Assembly: GCF_002865645.1 (NCBI RefSeq)
Contig: NW_020194671.1
Location: 62,001-126,000, forward strand
DNA length: 64,000 nt
Origin: Hyaloscypha bicolor E
Taxonomy: Eukaryota; Ascomycota; Leotiomycetes; Helotiales; Hyaloscyphaceae
Direction: 5' to 3'
The notes below the pieces were generated by a model. It worked only from the letters and a program-made list of their open reading frames with translations, had not been told where the DNA came from and made no database searches. Positions 22,094-34,271 of this stretch are shown piece by piece; positions within the stretch are counted from its first letter, which is position 1; each line of letters starts with the position of its first letter. The position numbers were made by a program, and so were the translations under genes.

Positions 22094-24187
22094 TTACAGT
22101 TACGGGGATAGGGGGAAGGATTTTTAGAACTTTGAAGAGAGCGAGAGATGAAAGGCTGCTTGGCGTGGGCGAGGCGGTCAGCTTTCATATCACAAATATG
22201 TCTTAGGTGTGACTCTGGGGCTGCTCGGCTGGGCTGGCGGGCGGCCCATCTCGAAATGAACTTTATATGATGAGGTGAGATGATTAGAGTTCTAGGAGAG
22301 CTAAGCTAGCACTGATCAGCAGTGATGACGAGGTCCCAAACTTAGAATCCAGAGAGTGATGCCTGATCGTTCGATCAATCTCGAGGGCCTTTCAGAGTTG
22401 GGTCCCATGATTGCGCAAGTTATCGTCGAGAGGGAGGGAGACTTGCAGAGATCGACGCGGTATGGGAACCGGTATGGGAACCGGCAATTGATTCTAAGCC
22501 ATGGCCATGCTTGTTCGCCAACATGTGATTCAAAGAACAGAAGTTTGTTTGCCGATGCGGCGTTTGACTCGTCCTGATCTTGGGGCAAATTTATCCGTAA
22601 GGCTGCGTTGTGGCGCGGCTTATCCAACCTGTGGCCTTCCCTTATCTTTCCCTTCACGGGACGTGATATCACATGACTTAATGTCACGTGGCTCAACTAT
22701 AGATGATCCATAATTTCCCCAGATCTTCACCGATCCAGATCGTCCTTAACTTCAGACGAGTCTCACAAGGCCGGAAATTTGATGCACCCTGCTGTATTGC
22801 CAGCAAATCTGATATACCCTCTCTCCACGCAGCATTCAGTTAGCCAGTCAATCAATGGGAATTATAAAGCTATTAATATGCTGCTACTAGACTTGATTTT
22901 CACAGCATTATCAATTGTTTAAAAAAGATCTCTAAGATACAATAATTATGGAGTGAAATAACCTTAATTAGTACTAGCATCCATATAATCGACTACTGTA
23001 AAGCGAGGTTGCGATTTTCAGACTGCGGCGTGACAATGTCGCCGTGGCCCTAGCAGCCCTCTAAGTGCCTCCAAAGATATTACTTTTTAGCGAGCACGCA
23101 ATCCATACCTAGACTTAGACCTCTATACGTCACTCATATTTTTATTTTCACGCTTTTAATGTAACTTCTAACAAAGGTTTTATTACAGTTTCATAGATTT
23201 TCAGTGTTAGAAATAGCTACGCAATATTACTACGGGATTGATTAATTGGCCAGCTGAATTCGGCGAATAGAGAGGCATGTCAGATTTACTAATAGCACTG
23301 CAGGGTATATCAAATTCGTGGCCGTCTCATCACAAGATGAACGCTTCATGTTTACAAGTGGAAATAGTTGCTCATATGAAAAAATGTTGGTTTTCGGGAG
23401 AAAACGGGAGAGTTGAAAGGAAAATGAGCCGATGAGTGGATACGCTCCATTTTCCCACGGGGACCCTCGGTCCGTTTCTGAGACCATCGCGAAGCAGAGC
23501 GAGGCATATTCAAGAGGCCGGCCCGTTTGTGCCTAACAGGACTTACATATGATACCGGATTTTGAGTTCTTCAAATTTTCATCGTGATTAAGTTTGCATG
23601 TGCAGGCGGGTACATGCATGATACAGCCTCAGGGTAAGGGAAGCCAAGCCATTTTGCAGATTCGGGTTCCACTGTATGTTTTAACCCCAAAGTTACCACC
23701 GTCTAGTGCTGTTTGAAAAGCTCAGACCCAGCATCGTTTACCAGTACAGTACCCGGAATTCGATTGAGTACGTGAGTCGGGCTCGTGCTTTTGAAAATGG
23801 CTCACTAAAACCTCCAAAGATAAGAAGAGGCTGAGTTTCCTTCGGTGGGGCTCAAAAATCCCACGGTAGCAAATCGGCACACAGAGAAAATTTGCTGGTT
23901 GCCTTCAGACGCAAGATGATGCTTCACAATATCGTCCCAGTCCGATGCCCAGAACAGTGGTCCAGATTGCCGGGATCAGAGGCAGGCGGGACAACGCGGG
24001 CCTGGGATTTGCACAGTACAGTAGTACAATAGGAACTGGTGGTGGGACAAATAGGCCCGAGGTGGGGTAAACGTGCAGATGGGCTCTTCACAGAGGGGAG
24101 ACTATTATTCTATTCGCGGAAGACGCTGGTACCTGACAAACGTTCCTGATAAGATTGTCGTTGAGAATATCAGGGCATTGATGTTGG
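22094..24187. other. Long intergenic stretch
   Basis: About 2.1 kb without a supportable gene. 22452-22480 contains a duplicated ggtatgggaacc. 22850-23240 is moderately AT-rich with a few RIP-like runs. Short frames exist on both strands, but none carries a recognisable motif. Confidence 0.45.
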
Positions 24188-24272
24188 AGGTGGGCTGGAG
24201 GGATGGGTTGGAGGGATGGATGGATGGTGGTGGGTTGGCGGGGTGGAGGGTTGGATGGATGGTGGGATGAAG
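24188..24272. repeat. GGATGG/GGTGGG purine-rich microsatellite
   Basis: Imperfect G-rich repeat made of ggatgg, ggtggg and ggaggg steps. It keeps several frames open on both strands without coding meaning. The G-runs could form a quadruplex. Confidence 0.7.
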
Positions 24273-24783
24273 TCAATGCGTCGCCGTCGTCCGGAAGAAG
24301 GCGTGGAAGGGTGGGCCGGGGTGGCAAGCCACCGCATGTTGCCGTTCGCCGTGCTGGGCGGCAGCGAAGGCCTGAGCCGATTGCCTGCATATCTGGCTGC
24401 AGCCCCGGGGCTTTGCGTCATGGGCGTGGTGGGCGGCACCCTTGCGCGTGTAACGCGCTCGCACCCACAATCCAATCGCTGTAATGGTCCCCCCACCCCG
24501 TGCCGGCCTCCTGCTGGCCAACCAGAACCCCCCCGCGAAAAGGTTGTCAGTGGCCTGTGGCCTGTGGGTAAGCCTGTGGCCTGTGGCCTGGATCGAATGG
24601 GTGAAGTGAGGATCGAAGGGCCAAGGGCTGGCCTTGCCGATGCCTCATGTTCTCCATGCCCCTCCCCTCCACCTGCATCATTGTCCCAGCCTTGTTTGCT
24701 TGCTTCTGCTCCTCTCCTGCTCCTCTCCTGCTGCTCTCCCCTCTGCCCCTCGCTTCACCGTTTACGCGCGAGTGCCCCCATCT

Positions 24784-24790
24784 TATAAGT
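24784..24790 (+). promoter_or_regulatory. TATA-like box upstream of the mannitol-1-P dehydrogenase gene
   Basis: The sequence tcttataagtag lies about 205 bp before the ATG at 24991, in a pyrimidine-rich promoter. Just before the start, 24953-24983 repeats aatcccca several times in the presumed leader. The assignment is by position and consensus only. Confidence 0.35.
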
Positions 24791-24990
24791 AGGCCCGCAT
24801 GCGCACCCCTCTATCTTCACTCTCAATCCGCCTTCACTGCATTGAAACTTGCCACGTCTGGACCGAGGCGAGCTGCATCTCTTGTGACTGCCTGGTTCCA
24901 GTCCCATCGAGCCACTCTTTGGTTGCCCCGCTTTGTCTAACCCCCTTTGCCCACCAAATCCCCAAATCCCCAAATCCCCAAATCAACACC

Positions 24991-26213
24991 ATGAAGGCTG
25001 TACATTTCGGAGCCGGTAACATCGGCAGAGGGTTTGTTGCTGAATTGTAGGTGTCCTGATCCGCATCACAACCAGGTAGGTTCAAGGCGCTGACTGCGGC
25101 AGCCTCCACAACTCGGGGTACGAGGTCGTCTTCTGCGATGTGATGGACAGCATTATCGACCAGCTGCAAGCATCGAAATCCTACAAGGTCATCCAGGTAG
25201 GAGCCGAGGGCAACAGCGAGTCGGTCATCACAAATTACCGGGCCATCAACTCGAAAACCCACGAAGCCGACGTCATCAAGGAAATCACCACTGCAGACAT
25301 CGTCACTTGCTCAGTTGGCCCAAATATCCTCAAGTTTATCGCCCCTGTCATCGCAAAGGGAGTTGATGCACGACCAAACGAAGCCACACCAATCGCCGTA
25401 ATTGCGTGTGAAAACGCGATTGGCGCAACGGACACACTGGCCGAACACATCATGCACCCCAAGTGCACGCCAGAACACCGACTCGACGACCACCACGAGC
25501 GAGCCAGATATGCAAATTCTGCCATCGACCGCATCGTTCCTGCACAAGATCCCGGCGCTGGCCTCGACGTGAAGCTCGAGAAGTTCTACGAATGGGTCGT
25601 CGACAAGTCGCCCTTCCACGACCACGAACCCCCCGCCATCAAGGGAATCAAGTGGGTTGACGACCTGATCCCATATATCGAGCGAAAGCTGTTCACCGTC
25701 AACACCGGCCACGCTGCCGCAGCGTACCACGGATATTACCACAAGAAGACCACGGTGTACGATGCGCTACAGGAGCCAGTCATCATGGACGAGGTCCGCA
25801 AGGCATTGGCCGAGACAAGTACGCTGATCGTAGGAAAGCACGGCATCGACGAACAAGAACAGAAAGACTACGTCGACAAGATCATCACTCGTATTGGCAA
25901 CCCTCATCTTGAGGATGCCGTCGAGCGTGTTGGCCGTGCTCCCCTACGAAAACTCAGTCGCAGGGAGCGATTCATCGGCCCTGCTGCCGAACTTGCAGAG
26001 GACGGGAAAGCCTTCGGCGCCCTTCTTGACGCGGCGGAGATGGCTTTCCGCTTCCAGAATGTGGAAGGTGATGATGAGAGTGCGGAGTTGGCCAAGATCA
26101 TGAGCTCAAATGCTCCTGAGGCGGTTGTCGAGAAGGTCTGTGGCTTGACGGCTAGTGATAAGTTGTTCCCGCACGTCGTGGAAATCGTGAAAAGGGTTCA
26201 AGCAGAAGCATAG
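24991..26213 (+). CDS. mpdA: Mannitol-1-phosphate 5-dehydrogenase
   Basis: Exons 24991-25046 and 25103-26213 (56-bp intron, phase 2) give 388 residues, the family's usual length. The enzyme interconverts fructose-6-phosphate and mannitol-1-phosphate with NAD(H) in the cytosol, the key step of fungal mannitol synthesis. The N-terminus [18 protein letters not shown] is the NAD-binding GxGxxG loop. [16 protein letters not shown] carries the conserved Asn and His of the catalytic site in polyol-specific long-chain dehydrogenases. The C-terminal helical domain is complete, with [11 protein letters not shown] among its motifs. The intron splits the codon after VAE, and the spliced text [12 protein letters not shown] restores the family consensus, which fixes the start and intron. 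It is followed 600 bp downstream by the COPI gene on the same strand. Confidence 0.96.
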
Positions 26214-26817
26214 AGAGCGTTCATTCGATCTTGCTATGTTTTACGGCGAATACGGGAGGATATTGGGGCGTTTTATTGCGATGTATCTCAACCTCGATTG
26301 GATCAGGTTGTGTTAGCGTCTCAAGCCCTTCGAGGACAGCAGCGGCTGGCAAAAAATATAAAGAATGATCAACATAACTTGATATTGTCTTCTGCACGAT
26401 GAGTTACTGTGTCTCAGCATCCAGATTGATGCTGGTGATGAGCGATGCTGTCGTTGTTGTTCAGTCTCCATGTGACTTTTGAGACCATAATCTCACAAGG
26501 CTAGTCCCAATATGGCGCGTTAGGCGGCTCCACAAAACGCACTGCAAGCACCGGAGCCAAAGACCACGAATCTCGATTTCGAGCTTCAATTACAGCCACA
26601 ACCTCCAGAATTGATTGCTTCAATCCACGACTCCTACTCCTGCGCATCTGCGGACTCGACTAGAAATTCCCCCATTCCCTCTTCTCCCTCGATCCTGCCT
26701 CCCTCGACTGACGACGACTTGCAAATCCCGAACGTGGTCCCTGGCGCCCAAAAAGCCACCCGCCCTTCTTCTTCCCCCTTCACCGCGGTGGTTCTTTCGG
26801 CATAGCGTTCAGTCACC
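26214..26817. other. Intergenic region and COPI gene leader
   Basis: Holds the 3' flank of the dehydrogenase gene and the presumed promoter and 5' UTR of the COPI gene. No other gene is seen. Confidence 0.5.
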
Positions 26818-29758
26818 ATGCGGTTAGACGTGAAGGTGCGTGGCTTCTTTCCCGGGGGGTATATTCGTCATCTTGGACGGAGTAGACAGCATGCAGATGG
26901 CATACCCCTCCCCACAGCGGGACAACAAGAACAAGACCCTGGGATTGCGCGAGACCGTGGTGGTGGGCGAGATGGATGTGAACACAGCTAACTCGGTTTA
27001 CAAAATACAGAGACAACTGTTTGCGCGGAGTGAGCGAGTCAAGGGAATCGATTTCCATCCAGTCGAGCCATGGATCCTCACCACGCTGTATAGCGGTATG
27101 TCCACCAGCGCAAACAATGGCATACTCTTCTTGCTGATGCTTCTGCTTTCTAGGCCATGTCTACATCTGGTCATATGAGACCCAAGTATGCGCAATTCTC
27201 CAGCTCTCCTCAACGCCTACTAACTCTTTCCCAGGCGATAGTGAAGACTTTCGAATTGACAGATGTTCCCGTCCGAGCTGGTAGATTCGTCGCCCGGAAG
27301 AACTGGATTGTCTGTGGTTCAGATGATTTTCAACTTCGAGTCTACAACTACAACACCTCCGAGAAGATCACCTCCTTCGAAGCACACCCCGATTACATTC
27401 GAGCAATCGTCGTTCACCCCTCACAACCATTCGTTTTGACCGCCTCCGATGATATGACAATCAAGCTCTGGGATTGGGACAAGTCATGGAAATGCGTACA
27501 GGTTTTCGAAGGACACAGCCATTATGTGATGGGACTGGCCATCAATCCTAAAGATACGAATACCTTTGCCTCGGCGTGTTTGGACAGAACGGTCAAGATC
27601 TGGAGTTTGGGTTCTCCGACTGCGAACTTCACACTTGAGGCCCACGAGACCAAGGGTGTCAACCATGTTGATTACTACCCTCAATCCGACAAGCCATACC
27701 TCCTCACAACTTCAGATGACCGGACAGTCAAGATTTGGGATTACACCACGAAGTCATTGATTGCTACTCTGGAGGGCCACACCAGCAATGTTTCGTTTGC
27801 CTGCTATCACCCCGAATTACCAGTCATCATATCTGGATCTGAAGATGGAACAGTCAAGATATGGCATGCAAACACTTATAGACTCGAGCAATCGTTGAAC
27901 TATGGTTTGGAGCGGGCGTGGTGTGTCAGCTACCAAAGAGGGAAGCAAGGTGTGGCTGTTGGTTTCGATGAGGGTGCGGTGGTCGTGAAGATGGGCCGAG
28001 AGGAGCCAGCTGTGTCGATGGATAGCTCTGGAAAGTTGATCTGGGCGAGACACAGCGAAGTGGTTTCGTCAATAATCAAGGGCGGAGGTGAGCTTTGTTG
28101 TTCGACTTGATAGTGCGCAATGCTGACCTTAGTGCAGATGCTTCCCTGAAAGACAACGACCCGATTTCCCTCCCAACGAAAGATCTCGGAACCTGCGAAG
28201 TTTATCCCCAGACCCTCCTCCACTCCCCCAACGGTCGATTCGTCTCGGTTTGCGGGGACGGAGAATTCATCATCTACACAGCCCTGGCGTGGAGAAACAA
28301 GGCGTTCGGTTCGGCGTTGGATTTCGTCTGGGGTTCGAAAGATAATAGCAATGATTACGCCATCCGAGAATCCGCAACAAGTGTCAAGATCTTCAAAAAC
28401 TTCGTCGAGAAGGCCGGTGGTCTTGATGTTGGTTTCCAGGCAGAGGGTCTGACTGGTGGCGTTTTGCTTGGCGTAAAGGGACAAGGGGGTATTGGGTTCT
28501 TTGATTGGCAGACTGGCGGTTTGGTTAGAAGGATTGAAGTTGATCCTAAGGAGGTTTGTGTTGCTGGAAACTTTCTCTGGGCTTAACTAACAAGTGCAGG
28601 TCTACTGGTCCGAAAATGGCGAGCTCGTTTCGATTGCTTGCGAAGACACGTTCTATGTTCTTCGATTTTCAAGGGAGAACTACGTCGCAGCTGTGCAAGC
28701 TGACCAAGTTGAGGATGATGGAGTTGAAGCAGCTTTCGAGGTCGTCACAGACATCAACGAGAGGCAAGCAACTCTCCTACTTCCCATTCACAACGCTAAC
28801 ACCTTCCAGCGTACGAACTGGAGAATGGGTTGGGGATTGCTTCATCTACACCAACAGCACGAACCGTCTGAACTACCTTGTTGGTGACCAAACATACACC
28901 ATTTCACACTTCGATCAGCCAATGTACCTGCTAGGCTATATCCAACGCGACTCCCGAATTTACCTCTGTGACAAGGATGTCAACGTTACTTCCTTCTCCC
29001 TCTCACTCTCCGTGGTCGAATACCAAACGCTAGTTCTTCGTGATGATATGGAATCAGCGTCAGAACTCCTTCCTTCAATTCCAGCAGACCAATTGAACAA
29101 GATCGCCCGCTTCCTCGAAGGCCAAGGCCATAAGGAACTCGCACTTGAGGTTGCGACAGATCCAGAGCACAAGTTTGAGTTAGCACTTGCGCTAGGTCAC
29201 CTGCCAATTGCCCTGGAGTTGGCACGGGAAGCTGATGTGGAACACAAGTGGAAGACGGTCGGCGACGCAGCTCTAACTGCCTGGGATGTCGCCCTAGCAG
29301 CGGAGTGCTTCAAAAGCGCCAAGGACCTCGGCTCGTTGTTACTGCTGCACTCTTCAACTGGTGATCGTGATGGTCTTCGAGCATTGAGTGCCCAAGCACA
29401 AGAAGCTGGGGCTCACAACGTTGCTTTCACTTGTCTTTGGCAACTCGCTGATGTGGAAGGCTGCATCGATCTCCTCACGAAGACTGGACGAACAGCGGAA
29501 GCCGTCCTGTTCTCGCAAACGTACAAGCCGAGTCTCACAGTCAAGACAGTCGGGTTATGGAAGCAGAGTTTGGAGAAAGAGAAGAAGGGCCGAGTAGCGA
29601 AGACTGTGGGTGTTCCAGGTGAAGACGATGAGCTATTCCCCGAGTGGGAAGAGTATTTGAAGCTCGAGAGTGAAGGGGGAGTCAGCCTCATTGACGTGAA
29701 TGGTGGCGCTGAGGAGTCGGCCAATGGTGATGCGGCGGAGGATGAAGAGGTAGAATAG
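26818..29758 (+). CDS. SEC27: Coatomer (COPI) subunit beta-prime
   Basis: Seven exons join in frame: 26818-26835, 27011-27095, 27154-27185, 27235-28087, 28138-28553, 28600-28763, 28810-29758, giving 838 residues. The first exon codes only MRLDVK, followed by RQLFARSERVKGIDFHP, the conserved start of beta-prime-COP. The N-terminal half is a WD40 propeller (repeats ending in KLWDWD, KIWSLG, KIWDYT, KIWHAN). The central part is the second propeller, and the C-terminal third is the alpha-solenoid (ELALEVATDPEHKFELALALG). The tail is acidic. The protein is part of the COPI coat that returns vesicles from Golgi to ER and binds dilysine cargo signals. The sixth intron (28764-28809) begins GC rather than GT; the frame and the conserved text across it (SVRTGEWVGD) support a GC-AG intron. 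No defect is seen, and the gene is surely essential. Confidence 0.96.
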
Positions 29759-30923
29759 AGTGCTTGCATTTGCGGGTTTTGGGAGACGGGTGGGAAAACA
29801 TTTGCAGCGTAATTGAAGGCTATACAGATATCTCATGAATTGAGATTCTAGCCCAAGGGGCCGTCCCAAGTCGAAAGCTTGATGATTTTGTGTCCTTGAC
29901 GTATTTCGAAGTTGGAATGTTGCTGCTGCTGCATCATTCTTTCGTTTTGCATTCCTGGCCGAATGCTGCAGTACTAACTAACCGGGTTTTCTTTGCAGCT
30001 GCTTTCTTTCTGCTCCTCTGAACTTCAATCTTGTCTTCCTAGTGCAAGAAGCTCAGCTCGTCTTCAACTTGACTTCCAACCATGGGGCAAAACCTTTAAG
30101 TCATGAGAAAAGTTCCACCATCGATCTTCAAAGGAAAAGTATTCGCTTGAAAAGACTACCAGAATTTTCATCGCATGTTGGCCATTGGGCCCAAAGAGTT
30201 GACTGTGGTCTATCCTTCACGAGTTTGGAAGCGTCGTTTTCGGCGTGAGCAGGCCCATTTCTATCCCAACCTTTGCTACACTGCTGTGCCAGTGCCCTGA
30301 GTTCGATAGTCGATCAACTTTTGCACTTGGACACTAACCTCGGGCAGCGATATTGTCCATTTTCGATCCAAATCACGAGAATTTCAGTTTTTCTACATGT
30401 TCCTTCCCGGAACCAGAGTGATGGAACCCGCGACCTGCCGGTGTTAGTGTCGTCCACCCTTCATCGTCAACTGCTGACGTGTGTCAACGGAAGATCCCCG
30501 TGAGAAAATCCAATCCTCAACCCCACATGCAAGCGTTATATCAGTGTTCTGTCAAGCTTCAAGTAGTCAGCAGTCCCGTCCTTTAGTTGCCCGCTTGTAG
30601 AGATCGGGACAACGTCATCTTTCGTTCAATGTTGGCGGGGTATTGCATCCCACTTATCAAGCTTTTTCATGCAGCCCTCGGTGAAGGAAAACTCGATCCG
30701 GAAGCAGGTCCGAAAGTTAAAAACATTGAGATAAACGAGCCGACTTCCGTTTCTCTTTCCTGTTTTGGTTGCTCCAATGCCCTTGCTTAGCACCTCCACG
30801 GTTGAAGCTTCCGCGCTGATCTGGTCGGCCGAACTTTCCACTGCACATTACATTTCAAACTATTCATTCACCTTTCGCTCTAAACCTCCTCTCCTCTCTC
30901 TCACTTGCTTCCCTCACGCTTTC
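29759..30923. other. Intergenic, no gene recognised
   Basis: About 1.16 kb of normal composition between the COPI gene and the phosphatase gene. Only short unsupported frames are present. The last ~100 bp, pyrimidine-rich, probably form the phosphatase leader. Confidence 0.5.
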
Positions 30924-32633
30924 ATGATGCACGCATTAAATCTTGTCTGTGCTGTTGCTATCTCGGTGCTTGCTGTTAGAGCACAAGACCTTCTCACCGA
31001 CATCGCCAAGATTCAAAGATACTGGGGTCAAATCTCACCTTACGCTGACAACCCTGAGGATCATTTCGGTGTTAGATTTGTTGGTCTTCCGGACGGTTGT
31101 CAGATTGTAAGCAAAATAAATTCATATTGCTCGAAATCCTGCTGAACTCATCAAGGAATCAGTTCAAACTCTCCAACGCCACGCGCAGCGATTTCCCACA
31201 GGCTCTATTGATGACGGGGAGAATGATCAACGATTTTCAATAAAGCTTTCCAACTTAACCTCTTCTTCCAACTCCACGGGATCATTCGCAGGTCCCTTGA
31301 GTTTCTTGAACACATACCGATATCCAATCGTCGACACTGGACTTCTCACGGGAATTGGAGCAACAACGGAACTTGCATCTGGTGTTTCATTCTGGAACAG
31401 ATACGGCCGAACCTTATATAATGCCACCGTTGGGCAAATTGCGTATAATTCCAGCTTCCCTGATGGAACTGATCGAGCTCCTGTAGTGTTGAGGACTACT
31501 GGTCAATCTCGAATTGAGAATAGCGAGATCAACTAGGCTCTAGGGTTCTTCGGATCAAGCTTCCCTATTGTTCCAAATCCAACATTTGCGAATGTTACCA
31601 AACCCTACAAGGTGGTGATTATTCCCGAGGGAGGGACTGAAAACAACAGCCTAGCTTCATATGACAGCTGTTTTAACGTCAACGATGCTACGACTGGGGT
31701 CCTTGGAGACCTGGACCTGTTCACGTATCTCCCCAAGTATTTGACGGCTGCAACAGCCAGACTGCAGAAGCATGCACCGGAGGGGCTCACACTCACTGTC
31801 AATGATACCTACGCAATGCAAAGCATCTGTGCATACGAACACGGATACCTTGGGATGTCTGATTTCTGCGAGCTCTTCACTGCTGATGAATGGGCTGGCT
31901 TTGAGAACACATTGGACGTGGAGTGTTAGTACATGCATTTCTCTCCTCAAGATTTTGCTGATCACCAACAGACTACTACGACTACGCTTTCGGAAACCCA
32001 ACGGGTCGTGCCCAAGGACTTGGATATCTTCAAGAACTTCTCGCAGGTTTGAATCGCACCCTTATCTCGAGCTCGTCCAGCTCAGTCAATTCAACACTCG
32101 ATGGAGATGCAACAACCTTCCCAACTAACCAGCCTTTCTACGCCGACTTCTCACATGACGACATCATCATTTCCGTCCTGACTGCTATGTCGCTTGATTA
32201 CATCCGTGACCCACCAAGTTTGACGCAGTTTCCACCCAATCCACATCGACACTTCATACTCTCACACTTGACTCCTTTCGGCGCACGTCTCATCACCGAG
32301 ACCATCGGCTGCTCGTTGTCGGACCCAGCACCAGTGGAGAAATCCAGAGTATCGTACACCCCTGGTCAATACGGATACAATGCCTCCAATGCAACCCATA
32401 AATTCGTCAGGATGCGGTTGAACCACAGAATCTTGCCCCTCAACACAATTAGAGGAGGAGCCTGTGGAAATTATATCTCGGGGAGAGTTGATGGGATGTG
32501 CGCCTTGGGGGATTTTATGAGGAGCCAACAGAACAACACTGTGATGGCAAACTACAACTACTCTTGCTTTGGGAATTACACTATCACAGATCCGACGAGT
32601 GGCAAGGACTTTGATGGGGCCATCTTTCAGTGA
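30924..32633 (+). pseudogene. Secreted histidine acid phosphatase (phytase-like) with an in-frame TAG
   Basis: Exons 30924-31106, 31156-31924 and 31972-32633 join in frame to 537 codons. The N-terminus MMHALNLVCAVAISVLAVRA is a signal peptide. The active-site loop reads LQRHAQRFPT (the RHGxRxP motif with Ala in place of Gly), and FSHDD gives the second catalytic HD pair. Several N-glycosylation sequons fit secretion. Such enzymes release phosphate from phytate or other monoesters outside the cell. The only break is TAG at 31534-31536, inside a motif where relatives have Asn-Trp before ALGFFG (here SEIN-stop-ALGFFG). TGG to TAG is a single G-to-A change in the CpA context favoured by RIP. It would stop the protein at about 188 residues, before the HD motif. 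Sequencing error or readthrough are the alternatives; everything else looks intact, so the loss appears recent. Confidence 0.85.
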
Positions 32634-33195
32634 ATGAGCTGGCTTTGGGGTGACTGGACAGTGAATCGAGATATGGTTCCAACTGCCTGCTCAATATTAA
32701 GAACCCTCGCCCTGTGTTCTCGACTTCAGAACTTCCTTTCTTTGGCAGAGCTACAGTAGTTTTCTGTGATAAGCTGGGACGAGGGTCCACATGCCTATCC
32801 CGGCGTCCCGCCCCCATTTTAAGCGTTGCACACTCCTGAAAACCCAGTTCCCATGTTTAGAATCTAGAACCGACGCATGTGCACTCGCACAACTATTAGA
32901 ATATTGCATTGATATTCTCGAGTTGGTACCCTTGTCTCACGAACGCATGACAATATGGGTGCTAAAGAGCGGGACGAACCGACCCGCAAGCTGATCCAAC
33001 CAACTTTTGATAGCTTACATCGGTCCCAAACTTCTCACATTCAAATTTGGACTAGTCGGCGCCTATCAAATTTTTATTTATTCAGGAAACCCGCAAGGTA
33101 CTTCTTATAAATTCATTAATTATTCTCAACACCTTCGCGCGCACTACAGTTCCTTGTGTGTTACCCGGAGACTTATCAGCATGAGTACAGCAGAA
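32634..33195. other. Intergenic, nothing recognised
   Basis: About 560 bp with no supportable frame. The missing C-terminal part of the permease remnant would have to lie here on the minus strand, but I do not see it. Confidence 0.45.
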
Positions 33196-33600
33196 TCAAG
33201 GATCCGGCCTCTTACTTGCACAGAAGGTGGTCCAAGCTGTCGTACTCCACCACGCAACTACAAAACCAAGCGGCCTTCGGTACTTAAACCCCCCAGCTTC
33301 TGCTGCCCAGATATAGGTTGATCCAGCAGATGGTAATGCCGAACAGACCTCCTCAATGACTGTGGCAGTGATAAAGCTGAAGACCATTGAAAACAAGATA
33401 GGTGGCCCTGTCACAAGTTAGGAAATTTTCATGAAATTGAAAGCCCTACAAAATTACCAAATTGCCAAGGGTACTCCCGAAGCAATTCTTGTACCGTAAG
33501 TCATACGAGCTCCTCTAATGAAGTAGAGTGCAACGAATGAAGTTGAAATTCTGAACCATGGCATAAGTGCAATGGAGCACCTGAAATTAATAAGCCTCGT
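33196..33600 (-). pseudogene. Fragment of an APC-family amino-acid/choline permease
   Basis: Two in-frame pieces on the minus strand read like the N-terminal third of a fungal permease. About 33575-33466 gives STSFVALYFIRGARMTYGTR and SGVPLAIW; then a probable 50-bp intron (GTAATT...GACAG); then 33416-33196 gives PPILFSMVFSFITATVIEEV, CSALPSAGSTYIWAAEAGG and FVVAWWSTTAWTTFCAS. The alternation of hydrophobic helices and the (A/S)LPSAG...YIW(A)AE block are typical of GABA/choline-type transporters. A GT donor follows, but the remaining ~350 residues are absent and no start codon fits upstream. I therefore call it a decayed fragment. It could be a relic of a full gene once present here. Confidence 0.6.
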
Positions 33601-34271
33601 TATGATGGGTTCCTGATTGAGTAACGGACCAAGAGTTTCCTACACAGTTTAAGTAAGTACACTTCATCACGCCGAGCTTGATTGGACCTATTACTAACTG
33701 AGCTTCCTCTCTTGCAGCTTGAGTGCTGGCTACCTTCCCTTGCCTTCATCTAGAGTGTCTGCTCGAGTAATCGGGCCTAGAGTGTTAATTGCTCCATGAC
33801 CAACTGTTACTCCGTCCTGCGTCATGCTGAAGACTAAATCTATGGGTGTCTCGTAGTTTCATTTGTGACAAACAGATCAACATCGGGGAAGTCTTCCTGG
33901 GAGCCTGTGTCTAATCTCATGGACTCTTATCTGCGTTGATTTGTGTCCGATCTCGGGGCACGGGGTAGGCTCTATACGTGGAAACATCCCCCTGAATATT
34001 GTGCACCATCTCGTTCGGACCTCACTTACGAGAACGTAGGATCTTCTGAGCGACCTGTCAAACGCTGACTTGATACCGGAGCCCACGTCAGTCTGGGATT
34101 GAAAATGATATCATGACTGGAGATGACTTGAAGTGTGGGATGCGAGAATAGTCCGTCTCCACTTTTGCCGGGATCGGCATGGTCTGACCTCGCCTGAATT
34201 CCTTCATCCGAAGTTTCAAGCGCGTTCTTTTCGCCTCGTGAAGCTTGGAAGATTCCCTGTTCACCTTAAAC
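33601..34271. other. Intergenic, no gene recognised
   Basis: Contains no trace of the ThiD-type kinase domain that often precedes TenA in fungal fusion proteins, nor the permease N-terminus. A few splice-like motifs occur, without a coding frame. Confidence 0.4.

Noticed and set aside
24203..24788. 190-codon plus-strand frame (24216-24788) and overlapping minus frames
   Set aside because: Kept open by the G-rich microsatellite and GC-rich promoter DNA; no conserved motif.
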